Shown: positions 38,104-47,136, counted from the stretch's first letter. The stretch is DNA of 64,000 nucleotides from Paraburkholderia kururiensis JCM 10599 = LMG 19447 (GCF_003986935.1 NZ_RJZE01000009.1:1-64000), one strand, 5' to 3'. Made by a program: numbers and translations. Notes: generated by a model not told the origin, from the letters alone.

Positions 38104-38616
38104 CTATTTACCCGTCGCGCCGCGCGACCACGCGCCGCGCAACAGGGCTTCGTTCTCGCCGTAGCTGATGGTGAGTTCGCCCTGGTGGGCTCTGAGCATC
38201 GCTTCGCCCAGCCGGCGCACGAGATGCGGGCCCGTGGTGCGCACCACCACCTGGCCGTCGGCGGAATCGATCGCCATGATGCGTTCGAGCGGATGCTCCT
38301 TTTCCTCGCCCGCGGCCTGGTTGCGCAAGAGGCCGAGCACGTCGTCGACGTGAGCCTGCAGGTAGTCGCCCGAGAGCACGAGTTCGCCCGCGGGCGCGCC
38401 TTCCAGAATGCGGCGGCACGCGGGGCAGACGATCTGGCGCGCGTCGTCCGCCGCGGCGCGCCAGGTCCAGCGGCCGTTTTCACAGGTCGCGCCGCACTGG
38501 CTGCAAGTGGTTCCGCCTGCCTCACGCTTCGGCTGACGGTAGCTGTCGTCGGTACGGGCGCCGGGTTGATGGTCGCGGCGCATTTTCGTGCCGCCGGGTT
38601 CAGTGGAACGGGTCAT
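38104..38616 (-). CDS. BCAM0308-family protein
   Basis: 170 residues starting MTRSTEPGGTKMRRDHQ, the pattern of the family named after the B. cenocepacia lxa-locus gene. Two C-x2-C pairs (CSQCGATC..GRW and CPACRR) look like a zinc ribbon, followed by a folded C-terminal half. Function unknown. AGAGGA is upstream. Sits between the BON gene and ftsH, 47 bp before ftsH. Confidence 0.9.
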   Translation of the reverse strand: MTRSTEPGGTKMRRDHQPGARTDDSYRQPKREAGGTTCSQCGATCENGRWTWRAAADDARQIVCPACRRILEGAPAGELVLSGDYLQAHVDDVLGLLRNQAAGEEKEHPLERIMAIDSADGQVVVRTTGPHLVRRLGEAMLRAHQGELTISYGENEALLRGAWSRGATGK

Positions 38617-38639
38617 GATGTGTGTCCTCTTCCTCTATA

Positions 38640-38760
38640 TCTGCTTCGACTATCTGCTTTGGCATCGGCCTGCGTATCTGCCTGTGCATGCGCTTCGGTA
38701 CCGGCTTCGATACCGGCTTTGATGCCCTCTTTGACCAGCCGCGCAACGGCGGACCGGTGA
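38640..38760 (-). repeat. Degenerate 12-13-bp tandem repeats
   Basis: Units of the type taccggcttcga / tatctgcttcga run through most of the 174-bp gap between the BON and BCAM0308 genes. Confidence 0.6.
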
Positions 38761-38790
38761 AACTGCTGACGGCTCAATGCCGCGCCCGCG

Positions 38791-39441
38791 TCACGCCACG
38801 TTGAGATGGTCCACCACGGAGCGCACGCCTCTTGCCGACCACGCCGCCCCGCACGCCGCGCGCTTCTCGGCGAGCGAACTCACGGTGCCGGTGAGCGTGA
38901 CGATGCCGTCGCGCGCGTCGATGGCAATGCCCGCGAATTCGCGTTGCGCGCGCCGCGCAAGTGCCGCGGCAATCTGCGTGCCGACGTCCGCGGCGGCTTC
39001 GTTCGCGCGCACCGCGATCTGGTTCATCACGCCCACCACGCCGCGCATGCGCGAGACGAGCATTTCGGCCGCGTGGCGCTGGTAGCCCCAGTCGACCTCG
39101 CCCGAGAGCGTGACGCAGCCGCGCTCCACCTCGACCTGGATGGACTCTTCGTCGAGCCCCTCCTGCCACTTCAGTGCGGAGACGATGGCCTGCGCCAGTT
39201 CCTCGTCGGAACGTGCGCCCGGCGGCGGCTCGGGCACGTCGAGTTCGAGCACGAGCGCGCGGCAGCCGCCCACGCGTTGCGCGGCCTTCTGGGCCGCGAT
39301 CTTCTGCGCGCAGCTCGACACCGAGCCGCGCAGCGTGACGATGCGGTCGTGGACCGCCACTTCGATGCTGCGCGCGTCGAGCGCGGGGTCCCAGTACAGC
39401 TCCTGTTCGATGTCCTGCTTGAGTGTTGCATCGGACTTCAT
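38791..39441 (-). CDS. Three-BON-domain protein, paralogue
   Basis: 216 residues, same length and layout as the protein at 28815, with V-T-L-x-G cores in each of three BON units. No signal peptide. AGGAG lies 8 nt before the ATG. First gene of the minus-strand series BCAM0308-FtsH-PolX-APH. A perfect FNR box lies 128 bp upstream. Confidence 0.9.
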   Translation of the reverse strand: MKSDATLKQDIEQELYWDPALDARSIEVAVHDRIVTLRGSVSSCAQKIAAQKAAQRVGGCRALVLELDVPEPPPGARSDEELAQAIVSALKWQEGLDEESIQVEVERGCVTLSGEVDWGYQRHAAEMLVSRMRGVVGVMNQIAVRANEAAADVGTQIAAALARRAQREFAGIAIDARDGIVTLTGTVSSLAEKRAACGAAWSARGVRSVVDHLNVA

Positions 39442-39568
39442 GAGGCGTCTCCTGCGCGGTGAAGTGCACGTGAATGGAAGAGCAAGGCGCGAGAAATGCG
39501 TGAGCAACGAATGCGTGAGCAACGCGCGAGATTCGGCCTCCAGCATCGCGCACACGCCCTGGCAAATG

Positions 39569-39582
39569 TTGATACCGATCAA
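39569..39582 (-). promoter_or_regulatory. Perfect FNR box TTGATACCGATCAA
   Basis: 10 of 10 matches. Minus-strand GATGCT (39547-39542) is 31 bp from the centre but only 3 of 6 matches. Most likely target: BON-BCAM0308-ftsH-polX. Confidence 0.7.
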
Positions 39583-39720
39583 GCGGGCGCCACCCTGCTC
39601 AAACGGCCGCGAAACGCGAATAACGGGGATGCGGTGCTGCGCGCGCCGCCGCTGCGGGGCGCGCACGGCCAAAGGCGGCTTCTCGTGGGCGCGTAACCGT
39701 TTTCACGGGGGCGGACCCGC

Positions 39721-39734
39721 TTGACTCAGATCAA
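39721..39734 (+). promoter_or_regulatory. FNR box TTGACTCAGATCAA facing the deacetylase operon
   Basis: 9 of 10 matches. Plus-strand TCGAAT (39757-39762, 4 of 6) is 32 bp from the centre, start near 39769, leaving a long leader of about 245 nt to the deacetylase gene. It could also assist the minus-strand promoter. Confidence 0.55.
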
Positions 39735-39941
39735 GCCAGCAAGGGCGCTCGACGGGTCGAATACGTCCAACGCGGCGAAATGCGGCCTCGTGCCGCTTGC
39801 CCGATAGCGATTGACCGAAGCGGCAATGAACCGGCGATTCGGGCGCGCAACCGCCGCGCGGGTGCGCACAAGCGCGCCATGGCAATGAGACATCGACGAA
39901 ACGTCGGCAGAACGCGGTAACTGGCATACCCAGGCACACCG

Positions 39942-39989
39942 AGGCACACAGCAAGGCACAGAGCAAGGCACACAGCAAGGCACACAGCG
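39942..39989 (+). repeat. 12-bp tandem repeat, four copies
   Basis: Unit aggcacacagca, four nearly exact copies just before the deacetylase gene. Confidence 0.85.
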
Positions 39990-40013
39990 GGCAAAGAACA
40001 GGCAGAGGCTTGA

Positions 40014-40922
40014 ATGCAACAATTTTTCGGACGGGGGTGGCGTATGTTTGCGGCAGGTATTGGCTGGACGACCTGCATGGCCTGGGCCGGCGGCGCGGGT
40101 GGCGCGCCGGTGGGTAGCGCACCGGACCCGCAGGGCACACGGGAAGTCGCGATTCTCGTTTATCACCGCTTCGCCGAAACGGCGGAAGATTCGATGACGG
40201 TGCGCACACAAACCTTCGAGGCGCAGCTGCGCTTCCTGCGCGAGCACGGCTATCAGTTCGTGCCGCTGCGCGACGTGGTGACGTGGCTGCGCGCGCAGCA
40301 GGACGAGGCGAAACGTGCGCCCGCGAATGCATCTGCTGGCGGGCCGGCCAGCACACCCGTCACGCTGCCGCTCAAGGCCGTGGCCCTCACCGTGGACGAT
40401 GGGCACCGTTCCGTCTACGACGTGATGCTGCCCATCGTGCAGCGCGAGCATTTGCCCGTCACGCTGTTCGTCTATCCGAGCGCCGTTTCCAACGCGCCTT
40501 ATGCGCTGACGTGGAACCAGCTGCGCACGCTGCACGACACCGGACTCTTCGACGTGCAGTCACACACGTGGTGGCATCCGAACTTCAACATCGAACGCCG
40601 CCGCCAGGCACCGGACGAGTTCCGGCGCTTCGTGCTCACGCAGTTCAAACATTCGCGCGAGCGGATAGAAGCCGAGGTCGGCACGGACGTGGACATGCTC
40701 GCGTGGCCGTTCGGCGTCTACGACGAGGAACTCGTCACGCTTGCGAGCGAAGCGGGTTACAAGGCGGCCTTCACGCTCGAGGCGCACAAGGTGACGCCTC
40801 GCGCGCGGCTCCTCGCCATGCCGCGCTTCCTGATGGTGGATGCCTGCACGCCCGCCGTGCTCGCGCGGCTGCTGGGCGAAACGGTGACGCCGGCAGTGTC
40901 GTCCGGGGAGTCCGCACGATGA
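40014..40922 (+). CDS. Exported polysaccharide deacetylase
   Basis: 302 residues; N-terminal export signal (about 1-25). NodB-type motifs: ALTVDDG (metal Asp pair), SHTWWHPNF (H-x-W-x-H metal ligands), WPFGVYDEE. It should remove acetyl groups from an N-acetylated polysaccharide such as poly-GlcNAc or peptidoglycan. AGAGG precedes ATG 40014. Overlaps the next gene by 4 nt; first of four genes in a likely operon. Confidence 0.88.
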   Translation: MQQFFGRGWRMFAAGIGWTTCMAWAGGAGGAPVGSAPDPQGTREVAILVYHRFAETAEDSMTVRTQTFEAQLRFLREHGYQFVPLRDVVTWLRAQQDEAKRAPANASAGGPASTPVTLPLKAVALTVDDGHRSVYDVMLPIVQREHLPVTLFVYPSAVSNAPYALTWNQLRTLHDTGLFDVQSHTWWHPNFNIERRRQAPDEFRRFVLTQFKHSRERIEAEVGTDVDMLAWPFGVYDEELVTLASEAGYKAAFTLEAHKVTPRARLLAMPRFLMVDACTPAVLARLLGETVTPAVSSGESAR

Positions 40923-42397
40923 GGGCCAAACCTGGCAGAAGGGGGAGGCCTTTGCGGGCGAGCGTGTTGGCCTGGGTTCGTGGCGTGCTCGACAGGGGCT
41001 TCGCCGGCGGTCGTGCCGGGTCTCGCATCAACGCCCGTGCGGGCGCGAGGCCCGGCGCGCTCCCCGCCACCCTGGCGGCCGCGCTTGCGGCCAGAATCAC
41101 AGCCGGGTTCGCAGCCAGAATCACAGCCAGCTTCGCAGCCACCGTCGCAGCCGCTTTCATCGCGGTCTTTGTCGCCGCACTCACGCCGTCCCTCGCACTC
41201 GCCGCGACTGCCGCCATCAGCGGCGTCGTGATCGACGCCTCCACGCACGCGCCCGTGCCCGGTGCGACGGTCACCGTGGGCGGGGTTTCGCAGCACACGG
41301 ACGCCAACGGCGCGTTTTCCAGCACGCTCGCCGCGCCCATCGTCGAAGCGCGTGCGCCTGGGTATCTGCGCGGCCAGGCCACCTCGGCCGGCGGCGAACC
41401 GGTGACGGTCGCGCTCACGCCGTTCCGGCCGCGCGCGGTCTATCTCTCGGTGTACGGCGTGAACAACGAAACGCTGCGCGAGGGCGCCGTGCGGCTCAAG
41501 GAAAGCAACGGCATCAACGCACTCGTGATCGACATGAAAGGCGATCGCGGTCTCACGCCCTACCCGAGCGCCGCGCGCGACGCGATTGGCGCCACCGCGC
41601 AACTGACGGAGCACGCGCCCATCCGGCGCGACTTCGCCGCACTCGTCGCTCAGCTGCACGAACAGGGCTTTTATCTGATCGCGCGCATCGTGGTGTTCAA
41701 GGACGATCCGCTCGCGAGCGCCCACCCCGAACTCGCCGTGCACGACGAAAGCGGCCACGTGTGGCGCGACCGCGAGCATCTGCAGTGGGTGGATCCGTCT
41801 TCGCACGCGGTGTGGGCGCACAACCTCGACGTGGCGGAGGAAGTCGCGCGGCTCGGCTTCGACGAAGTGCAGTTCGACTACGTGCGCTTTCCCGATGCGA
41901 GCGGCCTGCGTTTTGCCGAGCCCAACACGCAGGCGAACCGCACGGCGGCCATCGTCGGCTTCCTGCAGGCGGCGCGGGCCCGCCTTGCGCCCTACAACGT
42001 GTTCGTGGCCGCGGACATCTTCGGCTACGTCTGCTGGAATACCGACGACACCGCCATCGGCCAGCAGCTCGAACTGCTGGGCGGCCCGCTCGACTACATC
42101 TCGCCTATGCTCTACCCGTCCGGCTTCACGTGGGGCCTGCCTGGCTGCACGAAACCGACCACGGACCCGGGGCAGATCGTGCGGCGATCGCTGGCCGAAG
42201 CGAAGGCGCGCACCGGGCTGCCGGGCGTGCGGTTCCGGCCGTGGCTCCAGGCATTTCGCGACTACGCGTTCGACCACCGCGAGTTCGGCGCCGACGAAGT
42301 CCGCGCCCAGACCGACGCTGCCGACAGCGCGGACACCGACGGCTGGATGCTATGGAACCCGCGCAATCACTACGATCCGGCGCAGTTGCCGCATTGA
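40919..42397 (+). CDS. Putative exported glycoside hydrolase (DUF4015)
   Basis: 492 residues. After a long Ala-rich hydrophobic N-terminus (about 50-95), a carboxypeptidase-like regulatory domain (ISGVVIDASTHAPVPGATVTVGG) and then a TIM-barrel-like DUF4015 domain with LVIDMKGDRG, GFDEVQFDYVRFP and DIFGYVCWNTDD. Family members sit beside poly-GlcNAc or cell-wall genes. Start ATG 40919 follows GGGGAG and overlaps the deacetylase stop. Substrate inferred only. Confidence 0.85.
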   Translation: MRAKPGRRGRPLRASVLAWVRGVLDRGFAGGRAGSRINARAGARPGALPATLAAALAARITAGFAARITASFAATVAAAFIAVFVAALTPSLALAATAAISGVVIDASTHAPVPGATVTVGGVSQHTDANGAFSSTLAAPIVEARAPGYLRGQATSAGGEPVTVALTPFRPRAVYLSVYGVNNETLREGAVRLKESNGINALVIDMKGDRGLTPYPSAARDAIGATAQLTEHAPIRRDFAALVAQLHEQGFYLIARIVVFKDDPLASAHPELAVHDESGHVWRDREHLQWVDPSSHAVWAHNLDVAEEVARLGFDEVQFDYVRFPDASGLRFAEPNTQANRTAAIVGFLQAARARLAPYNVFVAADIFGYVCWNTDDTAIGQQLELLGGPLDYISPMLYPSGFTWGLPGCTKPTTDPGQIVRRSLAEAKARTGLPGVRFRPWLQAFRDYAFDHREFGADEVRAQTDAADSADTDGWMLWNPRNHYDPAQLPH

Positions 42398-42408
42398 GCG
42401 GGGTGCGC

Positions 42409-45009
42409 GTGCGACGGGACACGGGCGCCACGCGAAGCCATGCGCGGCGACGCGTTGCTGCGATGGCGGCGGCGCTCGTGAAGTGCCTGGGGCTCGTGGC
42501 ATTCGCCGCGCTGTGGATGTTGACGAGCGCGAGCCAGGCTGAAACGCAGGGTGAGACCCGGGCTGAAAACCAGGCTGAGACCCGGGCTGAGAACCAGGCC
42601 GATACCCAGCCCCAGCCCCAGACCGGGAACGCCGCGCCGCCCGCCACCACCGCCACCACCGCGACACCCGAAGCCGCCCCGCCCGCCCTTACCGCATCGG
42701 CTTCTTCCCCAGCCGACTTCGACGCCGCCACCCGCACCCAGCTTGCGCAGATCGTCGCGGGCCAGATCGCCGCGCATCGCCTGCCCGGCGCAGTGGTCGT
42801 AGCGGGGGATGCCACCCACATCGCGCTGCATGAAGCGTACGGCGACCGCATGGTCACGCCCGAGCGCGAGCCGATGACCGAAGACACCGTGTTCGACCTC
42901 GCCTCGCTCACCAAGGTCATCGCTACGACGACGGCGGTCATGCAGCTCGTGGAGCGCGGCCGGCTCGAACTCGATCAGCCCGTCGCGCATTACTGGCCCG
43001 CGTTCGCCGCGGGCGGCAAAGACGCCATCACCGTGCGGCAACTGCTCACGCATACCTCGGGGCTACCGCCCGACCCACCGCTGCCCGCGCCCGCCGCACC
43101 GGACGAAGCCCGCGCCGCGCTGCTGCGCGGCATCGCGGCGAGCACGCCCGCAACGCCGCCCGGCGAACGCGTGATCTATAGCGACATCAACTTCATCGTG
43201 CTCGGCGAACTGGTGGCGCGCGTGTCGGGCATGCCGCTCGACGCGTGGTGCCGCAAGCACGTCTTCGCCCCGCTCGGCATGCGCGACACGATGTTCCTGC
43301 CCGACGCGGCGCACATTGCCCGCACGGCACCTACGACGATGGACCATGGGAGCCTGCGGCGCGGACGCGTCCACGATCCCATCGCCGCGCGCGCAGGCGG
43401 CATGCTGGGCCACGCGGGCCTTTTTTCGACGGCTGCGGACCTCGCGCGCTTCGCGCAGATGCTGCTAAACGGCGGGCAGCTTGGCGGCGTACGCGTGCTC
43501 ACGCCGCCAAGCGTGGCCGCGATGGCCACACCGGACACGCTGGACACCCTAGGCCGGGCCGGCTCGTGGCGCGGCCTCGGCTGGGAAACGGGCGCGCCGC
43601 TCGTCGCGAACCGCGACCGCCTGCCGGCGGTGGGCACGATGAGCCACACGGGCTACACGGGCACCGCGCTCTGGATCGATCTGGCCACGGGCCGTTTCGT
43701 CGTGATCCTGACCAACCGCGTGCATCCCGACGACAGCGGCGACGCCCGGCCGCTGCGCGACCAGATCACGTCGCTGTTCGCGAGCCGCCAGGCGCCGCTG
43801 TCCGCCGCGGCCCTCGCGCAACGCGCGCCATGGGCGGCCCCGGCGCTCGCGTTCGCGGCCGTGTTGCCGGCATCGTACGGACCCGTGGCAACCGGCATCG
43901 ACGTACTCGAAGCCCAGCAATTCGCGCCGCTCGCGGGTTTCAACGTGGGGCTCGTCACGAACCGCACCGGCTTCGACGCGCAAGGCCACCGCACCGTCGA
44001 CGTGCTGGCGCGCGCACCCGGCATGCGGCTCGTGGCCCTCTTCGCGCCCGAGCACGGCCTCACCACCGACGTGGACGAACGCGTAGCGGACACGCACGAC
44101 GCCGCCACGGGGCTCGTCGTGCACAGCCTTTACGGACGCGGCCAGCGCTTCGCGCCGGAATCGCTCGACGGCGTGAGCGCGCTCGTCTTCGATCTGCAGG
44201 ACGCGGGCGTGCGCTTCTTCACCTACGAGACCACGCTCGGCTACGCGCTGGAGGCCGCGGCCGCGCGCGGCATTCCGCTCTTCGTGCTGGACCGCCCGGA
44301 CCCGCAGGGCGCGGACCGCTTCGGCGGCCCGGTGCTGGATGCCGGACGCGAGTCGTTCACGGGCTACTTTCCGCTGCCGCTGCTGCCGGGCCTGACCGTG
44401 GGCGAACTGGCCGCGCTCTTCAACGCGGAACGGCACATCGGCGCGGACCTGCGCGTGATTCCGATGGCAGGCTACGCGCGCGCCATGCGCCCTGCCGACA
44501 CGGGACTCGGCTGGGTACCGCCGTCGCCGAATCTGCGCACGCCCGCGCAACTCGACCTGTACCCCGACGTGGCGCTGCTGGAAGGCGCGAACGTAAGCGT
44601 GGGGCGCGGCACGGCGCATCCGTTCGAATGGATCGGCGCGCCGTGGATGGATGGTGCGAAGCTGGCAGCCGCCTTGAATTCGGCGCAGACCGACGTCCGC
44701 TTCGAGCCCATCGACTTCGTGCCCACCGAATCGCGCTGGCACGGTGTGCTGTGCCACGGCGTGCGCGTGGTGAAGGCGAACCCGGCACGCGAGCCCGCGC
44801 GCGTGGGCCTCACGATGATCGCGACGCTTCACGCGCTCTGGCCCGACACCTTCGACCTGGCCGCGACGCGCGACGCAGTGGGCTCGACGCTCGTCTCCAA
44901 CGCCCTGCGCGACGCCGCAGTGGACGCCGCGGTAGACACCGCCGCCGCCATCGCAGCCGCCGACAGCGCACGCTTTCGACGCGTGCGGGCACGCTATCTG
45001 CGCTACTGA
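42409..45009 (+). CDS. Serine hydrolase (beta-lactamase fold) fused to NamZ-type muramidase (DUF1343)
   Basis: 866 residues. A signal segment is followed by two ETRAENQA-type repeats and a Pro/Thr linker. Beta-lactamase-fold domain (about 105-465): SLTK (S166 nucleophile), YSD, and HTG. Then DUF1343 (about 495-866: NVGLVTNRTGFD, LFAPEHGL, FDLQDAGVRFFTYE), the NamZ exo-N-acetylmuramidase family. In Bacillus subtilis separate AmiE (serine hydrolase fold) and NamZ act in succession on wall fragments; here both may be one exported protein. GTG 42409 lies 12 nt after the previous stop; ATG 42463 is the alternative. Confidence 0.88.
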   Translation: MRRDTGATRSHARRRVAAMAAALVKCLGLVAFAALWMLTSASQAETQGETRAENQAETRAENQADTQPQPQTGNAAPPATTATTATPEAAPPALTASASSPADFDAATRTQLAQIVAGQIAAHRLPGAVVVAGDATHIALHEAYGDRMVTPEREPMTEDTVFDLASLTKVIATTTAVMQLVERGRLELDQPVAHYWPAFAAGGKDAITVRQLLTHTSGLPPDPPLPAPAAPDEARAALLRGIAASTPATPPGERVIYSDINFIVLGELVARVSGMPLDAWCRKHVFAPLGMRDTMFLPDAAHIARTAPTTMDHGSLRRGRVHDPIAARAGGMLGHAGLFSTAADLARFAQMLLNGGQLGGVRVLTPPSVAAMATPDTLDTLGRAGSWRGLGWETGAPLVANRDRLPAVGTMSHTGYTGTALWIDLATGRFVVILTNRVHPDDSGDARPLRDQITSLFASRQAPLSAAALAQRAPWAAPALAFAAVLPASYGPVATGIDVLEAQQFAPLAGFNVGLVTNRTGFDAQGHRTVDVLARAPGMRLVALFAPEHGLTTDVDERVADTHDAATGLVVHSLYGRGQRFAPESLDGVSALVFDLQDAGVRFFTYETTLGYALEAAAARGIPLFVLDRPDPQGADRFGGPVLDAGRESFTGYFPLPLLPGLTVGELAALFNAERHIGADLRVIPMAGYARAMRPADTGLGWVPPSPNLRTPAQLDLYPDVALLEGANVSVGRGTAHPFEWIGAPWMDGAKLAAALNSAQTDVRFEPIDFVPTESRWHGVLCHGVRVVKANPAREPARVGLTMIATLHALWPDTFDLAATRDAVGSTLVSNALRDAAVDAAVDTAAAIAAADSARFRRVRARYLRY

Positions 45010-45027
45010 ACCGAGCCCCTGCCCATC

Positions 45028-46782
45028 ATGACGATGCCACGCCGCCGCCCGCCTTTGCCTCATCCGTCTTTGGCTCGTTCAATGCACTCGCCTCATCGAC
45101 GCACAGGCACGCGCTTCGTGCCACGCGAGGCGCGACACGAAGCGCGCGCCGTGGACGCCGCCCTGCGCCGCGCCGTGACGTACCGGCATCCGGCGGGACG
45201 CATCCGGCGCGTCGAAACGCACATCTCCGTGATCTACCTGGCCGGCCGTTTCGCCTACAAACGGATGAAACCCGTCAACTTCGGCTTCGTGGATTTCGGC
45301 TCGCTTGCCGACCGGCTGCGTTGCTGCGAGGCCGAGTTGAAGCTGAACCGGCCGCTCGCGGGGCCGCTCTATCGCGCGGTGGTGCCGGTGGTCCGCACGG
45401 GGCGTCGGTGTGCGTTGCCTGCTGCCGGCCACGACCGCGGCCGCACGGTCGACTACCTAGTGCAGATGCGCCGCTTCGACGAGTCGCAGCTGTTTTCGAA
45501 GCTCGTCGTACGAAACGCGCTGGCTGCCGTGGATATCGACCGCGCCGTGGACCGGCTCGCCGCCTGGCATCTGCGTGCGCCGCGCCGCTCGCCGCATCCC
45601 GGCTACGGCGGTGCTGAGCAGCTTCGCGCGCAGGTGCAAGCGGTGCTGCCACCACGTACCGACGAGCCGGGCGGCGCAGCGCTGCACGCGTGGATCGAGA
45701 GCCAGTTCGCGCGCCTTGCCCCGCTGCTGGAGGCGCGCCGCGCCGCGGGCTTCGTGCGCGCCTGTCACGGCGATCTGCACCTCGACAACGTCGTGCGCCG
45801 CGGCCACGACGCGCTGATGTTCGACTGCATCGAATTCAACGACGCCCTGCGCTGGAACGATGTCGCGAACGACCTCGCCTTCTTCCTGATGGACCTTGAA
45901 GCGCATGGCCGCGCCGATCTCGCACGGCGGGCGCTGGACCGCTGGCTTCAGGCCACGGGCGACTTCGCGGCGCTGGCCCCGATGCCGCTCTACCTCGCTT
46001 ACCGGGCACTCGTGCGAGCGATGGTGGCGAGGCTGAAAGCGCAGACCGTGCGCGCGGCGCGCGGCGTACGGGGACAATCGCCGGGCGCGTCGGCCCCACC
46101 CGACTACGCGCAGGTGGCCATGCGCATGACGGCCCCGCGCCGGCCCTTTCTGCTGCTCTGCCACGGCTATTCGGGCTCGGGCAAGTCGGTGGCAAGCCGC
46201 GCGCTCGCACGGCAGAGCGGCGCGATCCGCGTGGCGAGCGACACGGAGCGCAAGCGCGCGCGCCCTCTGTCACCGGTAGTCGAACGGACGTTGCCGGCCA
46301 GCGCCTACACGCCCGCGGCCATCGACGCCGAATACGCGCATCTGCTCGACATCGCCGAACAGATTCTCGCGGCCGGCTACCCCGCGCTCGTGGATGCCAC
46401 GTTCCTCAAGCAGGCGCACCGCGCACGCTTCGTCGCGCTGGCGCGCAAGCTCGGCGTGCCCGTGGTTCTGCTCGATTTCGACGCGAGCCGCACGTGTCTG
46501 GAAGCGCGCGTGACGACGCGCTCGGCAACGGGACGCGATGCATCCGATGCGGGCCTCGCCGTCCTCGCGGCCCAGCTTGCGCAGGCGGAACCGTTCACGG
46601 CGGACGAGGCAGCGCTCGTGGTGCGTTTCAACACGGAAGTGGCGCCGGCGTGCTTCGAGACGGCCGAATGGTGGGCGCCGCTCTTTGCGCGCCTGCGGGC
46701 GGTTGCGGGGGTGGCGCCACGTGCCGTTGGCGCGGGCGGTGTGCCGTCAGACTCGTCAATGCTGGACGGGGCCTGCGAATGA
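45028..46782 (+). CDS. APH-like kinase fused to P-loop ATPase
   Basis: 584 residues. Residues about 35-345: aminoglycoside-phosphotransferase fold with ACHGDLHLDN (about 246-255) and DCIEFND. Residues about 372-560: zeta-toxin/gluconate-kinase-like P-loop domain with GYSGSGKS (about 380-387). The family is known as bifunctional APH/ATP-binding protein; substrate unknown. It follows the NamZ fusion by 18 nt and probably belongs to its operon, perhaps phosphorylating a recovered sugar. The start may be 45028, 45034 or 45082. Confidence 0.87.
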   Translation: MTMPRRRPPLPHPSLARSMHSPHRRTGTRFVPREARHEARAVDAALRRAVTYRHPAGRIRRVETHISVIYLAGRFAYKRMKPVNFGFVDFGSLADRLRCCEAELKLNRPLAGPLYRAVVPVVRTGRRCALPAAGHDRGRTVDYLVQMRRFDESQLFSKLVVRNALAAVDIDRAVDRLAAWHLRAPRRSPHPGYGGAEQLRAQVQAVLPPRTDEPGGAALHAWIESQFARLAPLLEARRAAGFVRACHGDLHLDNVVRRGHDALMFDCIEFNDALRWNDVANDLAFFLMDLEAHGRADLARRALDRWLQATGDFAALAPMPLYLAYRALVRAMVARLKAQTVRAARGVRGQSPGASAPPDYAQVAMRMTAPRRPFLLLCHGYSGSGKSVASRALARQSGAIRVASDTERKRARPLSPVVERTLPASAYTPAAIDAEYAHLLDIAEQILAAGYPALVDATFLKQAHRARFVALARKLGVPVVLLDFDASRTCLEARVTTRSATGRDASDAGLAVLAAQLAQAEPFTADEAALVVRFNTEVAPACFETAEWWAPLFARLRAVAGVAPRAVGAGGVPSDSSMLDGACE

Positions 46783-46851
46783 CGGTCGTGCGCTGAGGTG
46801 CGCTCGCTTATCACCCGAGGCGGCCGAGGTCGGACGCTTTAGCTGGACGCT

Positions 46852-47136
46852 TCAACCCTGCGATTCGTAGAAGCGGAAATAGCCGCTATGCAGCAGCACG
46901 GGCTTCGCGCCCAATTCGCCGAGCAGCGTCCTTGCTGCCCGTTCGATTGCGGGCCGGTTCGCGTTGAACGCCTGGATCAGGTCTTCCTCGCGCGGGGACG
47001 CGGCGCCGAAGTGGTCTTCGAGCGCCTCGGCCGTGATCGTGCACTGCACGTAGGTGTCGTCCACGATGGCGGGGAACGTGAGAACGAGATCCCGGCCGTC
47101 GTACGCGGGGGGCTCGGGAGGAAAGGAAATCTGCAT
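46852..47136 (-). CDS. DUF1488 protein
   Basis: 94 residues starting MQISFPPEPPAYDGRDLVLTFPAIVDD, with ITAEALEDHFGA in the middle, as in DUF1488. A second copy is at 62050. Function unknown. An FNR-like box with a good -10 lies upstream. Confidence 0.88.
   Translation of the reverse strand: MQISFPPEPPAYDGRDLVLTFPAIVDDTYVQCTITAEALEDHFGAASPREEDLIQAFNANRPAIERAARTLLGELGAKPVLLHSGYFRFYESQG

Larger units (their letters stand above)
39442..40013. other. Divergent regulatory region with two FNR boxes and 12-bp repeats
   Basis: 572 bp between the BON operon (minus) and the deacetylase operon (plus). Two FNR boxes 152 bp apart (39569 and 39721) and a tandem repeat (39942-39989). No convincing gene. 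Confidence 0.6.

Noticed and set aside
39780..39920. 46-residue basic reading frame just after the FNR box at 39721
   Set aside because: No ribosome binding site and composition like random high-GC sequence.
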